Source of the DNA: Proteromonas lacertae
Taxonomy: Eukaryota > Sar > Bigyra > Opalinata > Proteromonadidae
Direction: 5' to 3'
DNA length: 64,000 bases
Assembly: GCA_002245135.1 (NCBI GenBank)
Contig: NGBS01001197.1
Location: 1-64,000, forward strand
A model generated the notes under the pieces. The model ran no database searches and was not told the origin of the DNA. It saw only the letters and a program-made list of their open reading frames with translations. The stretch's first letter is position 1. The number at the start of each line of letters is the position of its first letter. The translations under genes were made by a program, and so were the position numbers. This document shows positions 21,179 to 33,500 of this stretch, piece by piece.

Positions 21179-21989
21179 ATGATAGTCTACAGATCAAAAG
21201 CTGTTCAACTTCTGTTGTTAATTTCAGGAATACTATTAGTATGTGTATATCCATTATAATATACAGATTGTATTTTTATGCAATTATACAGATCCTCTGT
21301 TGGAAGAATGCTTCAAAAGACACCCAAAGAAAGATAAATTAACAAGAAAGAAACTAATAACATATAGGTCTATGTACTTAGTATATAAAAATGATTTATG
21401 TCTTTTAGATGTTAACAGTTTTCAATTATTGTGTTTTATCTCACTTACAAGAAGATTCTTTCCTCTCGAAGTTCATATTTTTCTATTGTTTTGTCCAGAG
21501 TTTGTGTAGGTCGTTAATAAACGTAGTAATCAGACATTGTATATTAAATTATTACAAATTTAAATAGTGAGAGAAATATTTCCTTGGCCAGCCTGTGGTA
21601 CTAACAATTCAATATCAGGTCATACATATTTGTATATTATAATGCTTCTAATTAATAGTTATTATTATCATATTTTAACATCTATTCATATTACTGAGTT
21701 TACTGATAATACTCCATACTCTTATTATATATGTTTGACATTTCAAATATTTTTATCAATGTGGAAAGTTACAGAAACTTATTTCCAAGGATTTCATAAT
21801 TTAAGACATATGATAATGGGAATTGCATTTGGAAACTTTGGTTTTGTGATTATGGCGTATTTAAGTGAAATATATTACACACTTCTCAAGCCTTGGAAAA
21901 AGAAATTTACTATAACTTTCTCGATTATTACTTTTTATACAGTATTTGAGGAGATTGTATATGCTGCAGGATTTATTATAATTAAGTAA
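21179..21989 (+). CDS. PAP2/sphingomyelin-synthase-like membrane enzyme, altered catalytic Asp
   Basis: Exons 21179-21238, 21267-21470, 21499-21538 and 21568-21989 (introns 28-29 bp) give 241 residues with several hydrophobic segments. CGTNNSISGHT aligns with the C-G-x-x-x-x-SGHT block of sphingomyelin synthases and the PSGH block of PAP2 phosphatases. GFHNLRHMIMGIAFG aligns residue by residue with the PAP2 GVHxxxDVxxGxxxG block, so both catalytic histidines are present but the catalytic Asp position is His. By family, this would be a lipid phosphatase or phosphocholine transferase with the active site on the lumenal or outer face. Activity is uncertain because of the Asp change. Confidence 0.68.
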
Positions 21990-22143
21990 AGTTATTTATA
22001 TATTTATTTTAGTTTTTAACTAATTTTGTTTTTTAATGATTGAATTTCATCGTAGGTTGAACTATAAAGAAAATATTAAAACAACATTTCAATTACCATA
22101 TAAATTTTACTGTTATAAACTAAGAAGAATAGCATATACAAGC

Positions 22144-23591
22144 CTATTCACTTTTTTTTTTGGATTTTGATTTTTTCGATTCACCACTACTACATATTCT
22201 ACAATTATCACTTCGATCATTTCCATAACACTCAGTATGATATTCAATTCCACAATTTGGACAATTTCTTGTATTAGCTAAACCAAATGGTAGAAAACAT
22301 AAACCACAACATTCAATTACATCACTTAACTTACTTAAATCATATTTATTATCTTTAGATGGATTATTTTCTTTTTCTGTTTTTAGTTTATATGAATAAC
22401 TTAAGATATGTCCAAATGTTATATCATCTTCACCAATACATTTCTTATAATGACTTTTCTTGTCTAATTGATCTTTGATATGAGTATGTTTCACAATTCC
22501 ACTATTATTATAAAATATAAATGAAATAAATATATTAAATAAATACTATTTTGGTTTTCCTGGATATATGAATTGTATTGGAACTTTGTAATAAATATTG
22601 GATAGTTCAAATTTCTTTCTCAAATCTTTAGGTAAGTCTTTCTTTGATATTTTCATTACAGGATAAGCACCAAAATAATGGGAATCATGCCAATATAATT
22701 CATACAAACTATAATAAGATAATAAATAAAATATACTCATCTTTCAAATAGGATTCAGATGGTTTTTCTATTTCTACTTTAACACCAGGATAATTTAATC
22801 TCTCTTCATCAGAATCACTCTCAGTCAAATCATCATCAGATTCTTCATCCTTATTTATGGATATAAATAACCTATCATCTACATCACTATCATATAATTC
22901 ATTCTGACAATAAGGGCAAATATTTCCAACACAAATGAAATGATATTCTAATAAATATAATGATCAAAAATTAATATATATACGTAATCCACAATTATTG
23001 CATATTATTAGTTTTATCTTTATTCTTTTATTAATTTCTTGACTTTGTGGATGAATATTGAAACATTTAAAGCATCCAATAGCTATTTAATAACAGTTAA
23101 ATATACAACAATATATACGTTTATGTTTGAATCTTCTATCTCCTTTCTTGTATAGACTATATCTCCACTATATAATTAAAGAATTAATAATAAAATTTAT
23201 ATACATAAGCATATTTAAATGAACTTTTATCAGGAATTATTGCAAATTCATCAAATATTTTTTCAATATTTATATTATGTAATCTATCACCTCTTTCAAT
23301 TGAACTAATAAAGAAATAAAATAAACCTAATAATATACTATTGTTGAAATATATCACCATCTTCGATGAATGTAATTAACAACACTTTATGAGTGAATGG
23401 ACAAGAATCATAATCAATTTTCACAATTTTTGGTATTTCATCTTCAGGCATAACCATTGCAAATGTTTTATTATATTTATCATATACAATTGAATATGGT
23501 TTAAATGTTTCTCTACAAATTGGTTCACTTACATGTATTATATTATTATTATTATAACTATATGATTGATGTTTAACATTATTATTATCTT

Positions 23592-23624
<33 letters not shown>

Positions 23625-24911
23625 CTTCTTCTATTTCTTCAACATCACTACTATTAGATTCATCTTCATTACTATCATCATCATCATAATCATCATCTCC
23701 AATGTCGATTCTCTTTATTCTATTATTATTGTTATTGTCTGAAACATGTTTTAACTTCTTTCGTTTGGGTTTTTCATCATCATCACTATTTTCATCTCCA
23801 CTTTCTATATTAACTATTTTCTTCTTATTATTTGAAATATGATTATTTTTCTTTGATTTTTTTCTCTTATGATTATCTTCATCATTATCATCTACTCCAT
23901 CAATAACTATTTCATTACTTTTCTCAACTCTATCATATCTCTTCTTTGGTTTCATTATTTTTGTTATTAAATCCTTTAAAGTATCATCATCTTCTTCAAT
24001 ATTATCTTTATTATCTTCTATTGGATCTGGAATTGGTATTCCTATCTGATTGGTTGGTTGAATAACTACTTCATTAATCTCCATCTTATTCATTTTCTTA
24101 TTTTCAGTTTCTAAAATTGGTGGTGAAATAGGAGGTGATATTGATGGGGAAATTGAATAACTACTTACAGATGTTGGTTGTGAAAAAATCTCTGGAGAAT
24201 CTAAAGATGAGATTTTATTGTTATTATTATCCAATTGAATAGAAAAAGAAGAGTTATTGCCATTTGATGATGATGTATTTTGATATATTTTTGATGAACA
24301 ATTTGAACATATTGAAGTCTTTAATATTTTCATATTAATTTCATTAAAACATTCTTTATGATATATCATATGACATTCATTGCATTCTACTAAATTATTA
24401 TCACTATATCCTTTATATTCAGATAAATTAATAATTGATCCACACTTGTTACATATATACAGCTTATTTCGAATAATATAATCTCGATTTGTCTTTTCTT
24501 GACTATATGCATACTATTTTATTATATTGCATTACAAATGTACTTTAAATATTCTATAAATATTAAGCTGATCTTTATTTGGAAGTAAATATGTAACTCT
24601 AGATGCACTTGTATAATCATTGAATGGAACTATATCTCCCATATCTATCAATTGTCTATATTATATTTTAATTTAACACTATATACACTTCTAAGGAGTA
24701 AGTTTCTGAAGATAACATCAAGATGTAGATGTTCTGTTGTAAATCACTACCATTATTTTTTGAGTTTATATGAAGTATATCTTTTATTAGTCCTGGTTGA
24801 GAAGGATGAGTTTTGTTATTCCAAACAATATCATTCTCAGAACTATTTCATTACAATAAAATAATAATATTACAATAACTGAGAGAGTATTGGAGATGTT
24901 GTGTTTGACAT
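22144..24911 (-). CDS. Multi-exon PWWP-like protein with three PHD-like zinc fingers
   Basis: Ten exons on the minus strand: 24874-24911, 24687-24842, 24544-24655, 23339-24513, 23205-23304, 23119-23167, 22984-23082, 22737-22947, 22547-22708, 22144-22501. They total 819 residues with consistent phases. The N-terminus (NDIVWNNKTHPSQPG ... IVPFND) resembles a PWWP domain. PHD-like fingers follow: CNKCGS...CNECHMIYHKEC...CSNC; then CFKC...CNNCGLQYHFIC...CPYC; then near the C-terminus CGLC...CPNCGIEYHTEC...CRIC. A long acidic, Lys-rich linker with a Glu run separates fingers 1 and 2. I infer a nuclear chromatin-reading protein. It lies wholly in the spacer, its start 54 bp from the right arm. Confidence 0.75.
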
Positions 24912-25046
24912 TGATGAGATTTATCTCAATCTAATTTTTCAAAATAGATTTTAATTTTTCAAACACCCATTTCATATTTTAAATTAAACAAAAACAATAA
25001 CAATAACAAAAAAACATCATAAATAGGTTATTATATTTTATAGTAT

Positions 25047-26093
25047 TTATAATCTCACACACAAGTCATTGTTAGGATGGTGATTTTGGATTTTCATACA
25101 CATTTCTTCTGCTTCAACTATTTCATTTCCTCCTATATATAACTCACTCACTTTTAAACATTTCCATAAATTATCTACCAATAAATCAAATCCAATTATA
25201 TCAATCTTATTTTCTATTTATTTCATATTATATATATTTATTTATATATTTATATACTTCTAATTGACAGTATTTTCAATTCTCTTAAATATTCACATTT
25301 GTTTATAAAATAAGATATTCCAATACTGCTGATTTTATTATCTTTATATTATATTGTTATAGATTTATACAAGATAATGTTATTTCTTTCAATCTATTTA
25401 CTTTTTCAAACATTTCACAAAAATATTCAAATCCATCATCATCTATTTCATTTTCTATTTCATTTTATTATTACTATTATTATAAATACTACTTATATCA
25501 ATTATTTCGACTGATTTTAAACAACTCATTTTGCTATAACACATATTCTAATCCACTGTTTTTCATCATTAATTTGCCTATTTACAAATATTATCCATTT
25601 CATTTATACTATCATAAATATATAAATCATTTTCTTTCAATAACATTTCACTTGATAATCGATTATTTAACCAATTCTCAACTCTTTCATCTAGTTTATG
25701 ATATATATCAAAATAGATTTTATCTTCTTTCATTCGATTTATATAATTTCTATTTCCCATTTCTTCGATATTCTCTTTTTCCAATATCATTTCTTCTATA
25801 CATTTTCTTTCTTTTTCTTTCATTTCATTCTTTTCTAATTTATTTATCAACTCTTTTTTATCCATATTTAATAATTCTTTTAATATTCTATTCTTATTCA
25901 CATTTAGACCAGTATTTACACTACTATTTGGTATTTCAACAAAAACACTATTCTCTTCTATTCTCATCTTCAACATTTCATCAAGCGATAAACACTTCAT
26001 TACTTTCACACATTCAATCACATATTTCTTATCACTCTCTTTCAATTCACTAAGTTCGTATGACTTAATAGTTACATCTCCATTTACCTTCAT
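25047..26093 (-). pseudogene. Leucine-rich-repeat protein, right copy, frameshifted
   Basis: Mirror of 18339-19384. Exon 1 is intact (start at 26093). In exon 2 one extra base (GTGTTATAGC near 25532, against GTGTTATGC in the left copy) puts a TAG in frame right after EYVL. That truncates the protein at about 178 residues and removes the remaining repeats. Downstream exons are still recognisable. The upstream TTTGGCTTGAT motif is retained about 97 bp before the start. Confidence 0.75.
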
Positions 26094-26276
26094 TTCATCT
26101 AGATCCTACAATTTATCTCAATAATAATATGATAATCGAGATTAATCTTCACAAGGATGAGAAAATAAACTAAATTCAAAATAGAATTTGGCTTGATCTA
26201 TCAAACATATTATTTTGATTTTTCTGTTTTTTTCTTCATAGATACACACTCATAAACAATTTTTATTTTATCATTA

Positions 26277-27863
26277 TTATTGATTCGTTGTACTACTATT
26301 TGAATTATCACTATTCATTATTATATTATTCACATAACAAATATCTTTCAAAAATACTAAACCATCGATTGACATTTTGTTTAAGATTTCATTACTTTCT
26401 ATCTTCAATCCATTATTCATCTCTTTCTCTCGCAAGATTATATTATTTATTATATCTTCAGGATTTAACTCTTTATTGTTATTATTATATGTGTTTTTCA
26501 TTTCATTTTGAATTCTTAATATCTCATTATTTATATCATTCTCTTCTTCACAAACAAACGATTTTAATGTATTAGGAATTTCTTTTACTTTATTACTTTC
26601 ACTAAAGGCTTTTACATATTTCATTTTACGATTATTTGGATGATTTAAATATCGATGTTCATCTATTCATTATATTATTATTATTATCATCATATATACT
26701 TCGAATTGATAATCGACCATTTATCATTTCATCATCACTATCAACATCTTTCTCTTCTTCACATTTATTCTCTAATCCATAAGCTAAATATCGCCACATA
26801 TTATGATAATCAATTGTTTCTAAATGTAAATCAAATTCTTTTTCACATTCAATTTTTACTTTATTAAAATCGATTTTCACACTTCTCTCATTTCTTATTA
26901 ATCTGTAGATTGTATCGATTATATATTCGATTTCTTGCATTGTTAAATTATTACAATAAACTCTCTTCAATTGATTTAAACTTTCAAAATAATGTTTCTT
27001 ATAAAATAATTCAATTGCACAACCACTATTATATTATATTAATAAATATACAATGATTTTTCATATTGATTGATTTGTCTCTGAGATGTTTCGATTGAAT
27101 ATAATTCTTTTAAGAATTTATTTACTTCTTCATATTCATTTCGAATGGTTGGAGATAAAGAATTAAAACATTGTTCATATAACATTGTCATTCCATTTCG
27201 ATTTCTTTTTTCACCATTTAATAGTTTCTTTATTTCTCCTTTATGTAACATCGAATATAAAGATAAACCACTTTTACAAGGATTTCCAACTAAACGATTA
27301 TGACACATGTTTAATCGCTTTTGTAAACATGCTTCTGTCACTTTCGGCATTTTGTTTAACATTTCAATAGGAATTATACTATCCATTCTTCGATTAATTG
27401 TCATTTCTCTATTGTTATTGTTGTTTGTTGTTGTTGTTGAACTAACAGTCTTCAAAGAAGAAGAGTTACAAAACGAAAATGATCCAGAGGTAAACGGTTT
27501 GGCCATTAAATTAGTAAATGGTGCAGATATTTGATTAGAAGGAGGTAATAAGGAAGAAGAACTATTTACTGGATGTTGAACTGGTAAACCAAAAAAAGGA
27601 GATGGAACTGGATTGACTATTGGAGTTGGATTGGTTATAGGTGTTGGGGAAACAGAAGTGTGTGAAATCAAGGGAGTTGAGAGTGGGGACGATAAAAGGG
27701 ATAAATTGTCAGAATATGACATTGATACATTTGATGAGGAGTTTGTTGAAACTGGAGGTGTTGAATATAAAAGAGGATCAGCTACTATCGTCAAATCACA
27801 ACTCAATAATCGACCACATCTACTTCGACCAAATAATGGTAATCTGATTGTTTTATAGTTCAT
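26277..27863 (-). CDS. Unrecognised 507-residue protein, right copy
   Basis: Exons 27052-27863, 26700-27025 and 26277-26662 on the minus strand have exactly the lengths of the left copy (812, 326 and 386 nt), giving 507 residues. Only scattered substitutions separate the two (for example VL to VS near residue 39). Domain remarks are as for 16568-18154. The preserved frame in both arms suggests both copies are functional. Confidence 0.72.
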
Positions 27864-28013
27864 GGATCTTTCAATAAATGGAATTAATTAATTCTATTTT
27901 GATCAAATCATTTGTTTGATAAAACGAATCAAAATTTCAAAAATCGATAATTCAAAATTGAGAAGTCAAATGACTGAATTGAACAGTTCTGCGAGATATC
28001 CAATGATAATGGT

Positions 28014-30381
28014 ATGATTTTGAGAATAAAAGTGAATAGAAAAGTGAAATTTTTGTTGTTAAGAGTAAGAAAGCTATAGTATGAAATCTAAAATAATGTG
28101 AATAGCCTTACAATAAATACATTTCATCATACAAATATAAACCAGTGAATAATATTTTATCTAAGAACAAAAATAGTAATTTGGAGAGTATAATAAAGAT
28201 CCAAAGTGTAATTCGAGGATGGCTAATTCGACACCGTCATATGGAATATAAAAGTGAAGAGAATGAAAAGAGTGATATTGAGAGTGAAAATCCTTCATTT
28301 CTTTCTTCCTTAAATCCTCCAATTGGAAGTATATGTAAAGAAATGGATGATGGTGATATATTGAACAACACAATATCGAATTTGTTGATAAACAATAGTG
28401 AAATAATCCATAAAAAGATAAGTGAATTATTAAAAGAAATAAATGAATTAGAAAGTGAAATAATGAAAAAAGGCAAAGAAATAATGAAATTGAAGAATGA
28501 AATATTGAATAATGAGAATGAAAAAGAGATGTTAAATAAAGAAATGGAAGATAAGAATAAACTAATCGAAAAAGAAAAGAATGATAAAATGAAATTAAAG
28601 AAAGAAATCAAAGAGAATGAAGAAATCAAAGAAGAAAATGAATCATTAAGAGTATAAATATAAATATAATAATAATAATAATATGATATATTGAATAGAA
28701 AGAAATAATAAAATTTGAAAAAGAGTTGAAGAATAAAATGAAAGAGAATGAAGAAATGAGTACAGAGAATAATGAGATGAAAGAGTTAATAGGAAATAAC
28801 AAAGAAAATTTGAAAGAATTAGAGAATATAAAAGAAGAGAATGAGATATTGAGTGATAATTTAAACAGTTTAGAAAGTGAATATCGAATATTATTAAATG
28901 AGAATGAAAAACTGAAAGAAAAGAATAAGAAAAGTAAAATAATAATAAAAGAAATGAATGATAGTTTAAACAGTAAAATATTAGAATGTGAAGAATTGAG
29001 AATGAGAAATGGAATAACAAAAAGTGATGAATATAAAGAGATGTTAAATGATATAAAGATGAAAGATGAAGAGATAAATGAGTTAAAAATGGAATTGATA
29101 AAAAGTGTGAAAGAAAAAGAAGAGATATTAAAAGAGAATGAAATAATGACAAAAACAAAATATAACAAAGAAATAAGTGAATATTCAAAGAGAATGAAAG
29201 AAATATGTAAAAATATGAAAGAAGAGAAAATGAATATAAAAGAAGAGATGAGAAGATTAAAAGAAGAAATAATGAAAGATATAACAATGATCTATGATTT
29301 AATACTAAAACTATCATTACAAAAATCCATCAATTCAATAATCTCTTGTTCATCTTCTCCATCTCCATATTCAATAAATAAAACATCATTTTCATCACCT
29401 TCACTTCCTTTTCATTCATCTTTTGTTTCTCAATCACCTCCACCACCACCACCAATTCCATTATCTTTATCATCTGATGAAAGAATGAATGAATCAATAT
29501 TAATAAACTCCAACAAAATGGAAGTGATATTATATTGTAAAGAAATGGAAATGAAAGATAGTAAATATCCATATTTAAGAATAAATGATAATAATGAAAT
29601 CTATTATTATAAAGACAATTCATCAATCAGAACTCCATTGATATATTCAATAAACCATATAATAAGAAAAGGAAATAAAATATGTAATTCATTATTAGAA
29701 AGAGAGAAAATGATGTTGAAAAGTGATAGAAATATTTGTTTTATATTTGTGAATAATGAAATGAATAATATAATAATGAATAATGAGATGAATCAATTTA
29801 TCAATTATTCAATTCAAAATCTATTGAAGAAAGAAGAGAATGAAGAAATCTCAATAAGTAGTTTAATAATAATCAATAATGAGATATATGATATATTTAA
29901 TCCATTAAAAGTGAATGATGAAAATGAAAATGAAATGAATGATGAATTATTATTATCCAAATTAACATTTATCTCGTTTAATACAATAGATGAAATGAAA
30001 TTGTTAATAGAAAGAATAAATGAAGAATATAAAGAAAATCGAGAAAGTAAATTAATAATAATAATCAAAAGTGAATCAAAAGAAGAAGAAGAGAAATATG
30101 AAATATATTATGATATAAACTTGAAAAGAAATAAAAATGAAAAAGAAATGAAAGAATTAGTGAAATATTTAAATAAATATAAGAATAATGATAATGTAAT
30201 AAGAAATAATAATTGTTTATCAGTGTTAATAGAAGAATTAAATCCATCAATAATAGTGAATGGAATATTGTGTTTAAAAGAAAAAGAGAGTGTAGAAAGA
30301 GTGTTAGAAATATGTCATTCACTATCATCAAGATGTGTAAGAAAGAATAATAGTAATAAAAATAAAAACAATATAATGTAA
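28014..30381 (+). CDS. IQ-motif, coiled-coil protein with degenerate kinesin-like C-terminus, right copy
   Basis: Exons 28014-28064, 28106-28651 and 28699-30381 (introns 41 and 47 bp) give 759 residues. The layout matches the left copy: IQ motif IQSVIRGWLIRHR, long coiled coil, proline run (SPPPPPPIP), and a C-terminal kinesin-like region without a P-loop. The copies differ by substitutions and by two residues at the extreme C-terminus. Retention of an open 1.7-kb exon in both arms argues that the motor-like region is under selection although it lacks nucleotide-binding motifs. Confidence 0.6.
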
Positions 30382-30504
30382 ATAATGTTTGTTGATGTTT
30401 AAAAAGAAAATAATGAAATTACCAAAATTGACATAAATTGACATAAATTGACATGGCTTGATATTCAAACAAGCTGAAACGACTATAAACGTATTTGAAA
30501 AATT

Positions 30505-33500
30505 ATGATTAAAGATATCTTCATAATAAGCTTGTTATTAGGTGTAGTGATAAGTGTATGTCCTAACAACTGTAATGCGCATGGTCGTTGTATTGATGGA
30601 AGTTGTGTTTGTTTTGATTTAACAGGAGTTGGTGATGGAAAGAGTTACACAGGAAACGACTGTAGTTTATTAAAATGTCCAGAAGGAAATCCGTTATTTG
30701 CTAGTGGCAGTTCTTATCCTGTAAGTAGTGGAAGTGATTTTGGTTATTTTGTTAGAGAATTGTATGAAAACAAACAATCTTCTAAAAGAGAACTTATTGA
30801 CTCAACAATGACTATTGTTGGTGATGCTATAGATTCTACTACAGGAATTTATAAAGTAACAACAGAAACAGATTTTTTCAAACCATTACCTAAAATTGGA
30901 GGTTATATTCAATGCAGTTATACTCCAAGTGGTAGTGATACCATAAAAGATGGTAAAATTGAAGTAATTGGAGTGAGTGATGATAAATCAACTGCTTATA
31001 TAGAGTTAGGTGGAGAAATAAAAGCTGATACACCAGTTACTTGTAATGAAATATTATCATCTAGAAAATCAATGGTTTATTATGGTCCAAATCATGTAAT
31101 TAGTGCTGTTACAAGAAGACAATTAGCTACAGGTGATGGAACTTTAACATGGAGTAAATATGGTGTGATATTTAAAGATTTGGGAATATTACAACCACCA
31201 CCAACACAACCAGTTAAACCTTCAGAGAGAAGAAATTTAGAAGGAGAAATTACTTATACAAATGACAAATTTAAGTTTGTGTGTTATACATCTCCATCAA
31301 ATGTATTAACTGAATATTCAGCTACAGCAACTTACACAGAACCTGTAGATCCTGCTAAGCCAAATGATGATTTAACCTTTACTTTAAGTAAATCATCACA
31401 AGATTTATCAACTTCTTCATATTGTTATTGTTTAATGGATGGTAATGTAACTGCAACAACAGTTGATAAAACTGAATTAATGGAAATAGTAACAAAAGAT
31501 AAAGATAATAAATATTATATTGGTAAATATATTGCAGGAACTGCAGGTGAAGAGAAAGATGAAAATGGTTATTCAGTAATTATTTTATCAGGTATATTGA
31601 CAGTAGGTAGTGGTGTAACAAGTGTAGATATTACCTTAACATCTGCATCGCCATTTATTTCTTCAGGTAGAGTTGTTTATGTTGATGTATTAGCAGATAA
31701 TAAAATCAGTGAAAAAGTAGGGGAAATAACTGATGTGTCAGAATCAACATTTAAATTATCACAACTTGCTGCAAATGATATTATTTTACCATATATCAAA
31801 ATGCATTCATCAAATCCAACAATACCAACAACACCAAATGGTAATGTTGTGGAGGGTAATTTGTTTATAGTTTATAGTTTAGCTGATGTGATAATTTCTC
31901 AATTAAATAAAAATGTTGGTGGAAAATTACAATGTAGTTATGATAAAGATGTTAGTATTGTAGTTGATGTTAAAGGATATGAAAAATCTGAAAAGAATCA
32001 TGTTTATTACAGTTATATTCAATTTCCAGTTGAAATAACTGCTGATAATATTGCTACAGTTAAATGTAGTAAAATCATCTCAAAACGTAAAGATTTTACT
32101 TTATACAATCCATTGAAATTAGATACAGCTCTAACAGATAATAAATTAACATGGACAGGATATGCAGAAATATTGAAAGATATAAAATTTGATGGTGTTA
32201 ATTTTGCTTGTTATAATCCTGAAGAAGTAGAGGGTGAAGATAAAGATTTAATTACTGTATATGATAAAGTGACAGTTACAAAACCTAATCCAGCTGATAG
32301 TGGTAAAGATGTTTTATTTACAATTTCAGTTACTTCTCCATTAACTCTTCCTACAGAAGGTAGTATTTGTTATTTATCAGCTACAAGTGATGGTAAAGGT
32401 ATAACTGATTTAATGGAAAGTGATTTAAGTTCTTATATAAGAAAAGATGGTGAAAAGTATTATTTTGGCAAATATGAAAAACCAGATGAAGGTAAAATTA
32501 AAGTTGTACCAGATCCTGAAACTTTAACTCCTGTGTTTATATTAGATAATTCAAATAATGCAATAACCACTAATACAATCAAAATTGATGAAAGTCAGTT
32601 ACAAAGTGATGATTTGGAATATTTCGAAGTTGGTAAAACCATTTATATTGAAGTAGTTGGTAAAGATAATATTCCTTATTTTCATAAAGCAACAATAATA
32701 CAACCAAGAGAAAGAATATTAGCTACAGTTGAAAAGACAATATATTATAATCCTCCAATACCAACTGATGTTACACCAACAGGAGTTATTTCGGTATATC
32801 CAGTAAATGAAGAAATTACACTTACTCCTATTTATGCTACAGACAAATTATACACAGTAACAAATTTCTTTGATGATTTAATCTCAAAATTACCACAAAA
32901 ATTTGGTGGTAAATTGCAATGTAAATATATAAAAACAACAATAGGATCAGATCCTGCAAATACTGAAGCAGTAGCTGGCTTTGCTGATGTAAAAGGATAT
33001 ATAAAAACAGAAAGTGAATCTTATGCATATATCCAATTTGATCATCCAATGAAAAGTAAATCTTCAGCTTCTAATCCAACACAAGATCCACCAGTGATTG
33101 AGTATTACATTGAAGATGTTGTATGTACTGATATCATCTCAATAAGAAATGATATGTCATTATATAATCCAACATCAGTAAGTGGTGATAAAATAACATG
33201 GAATGGATATGGATCAATATTAACTGAAATTGGATTTATTATACCAACAGAACCAGTAACATATACATTTACTTGTTATAATCCAACAAATAAAATGATG
33301 AAAGATTTTATAACATCACCAATTACAATTCCAGAAAGTGGTGATGTTGTATTTACATTTACAAATCCTCCAACAGATGGTGATATGTGTTATTTATTAG
33401 CTGATAAAGAAGGAAAACCAATTACAATTCAATCAAGTGAATTGTCTGATTATGTAAGAGTAGAAAATGGTGAATATTATTATGGTAAATATGTTGATGT

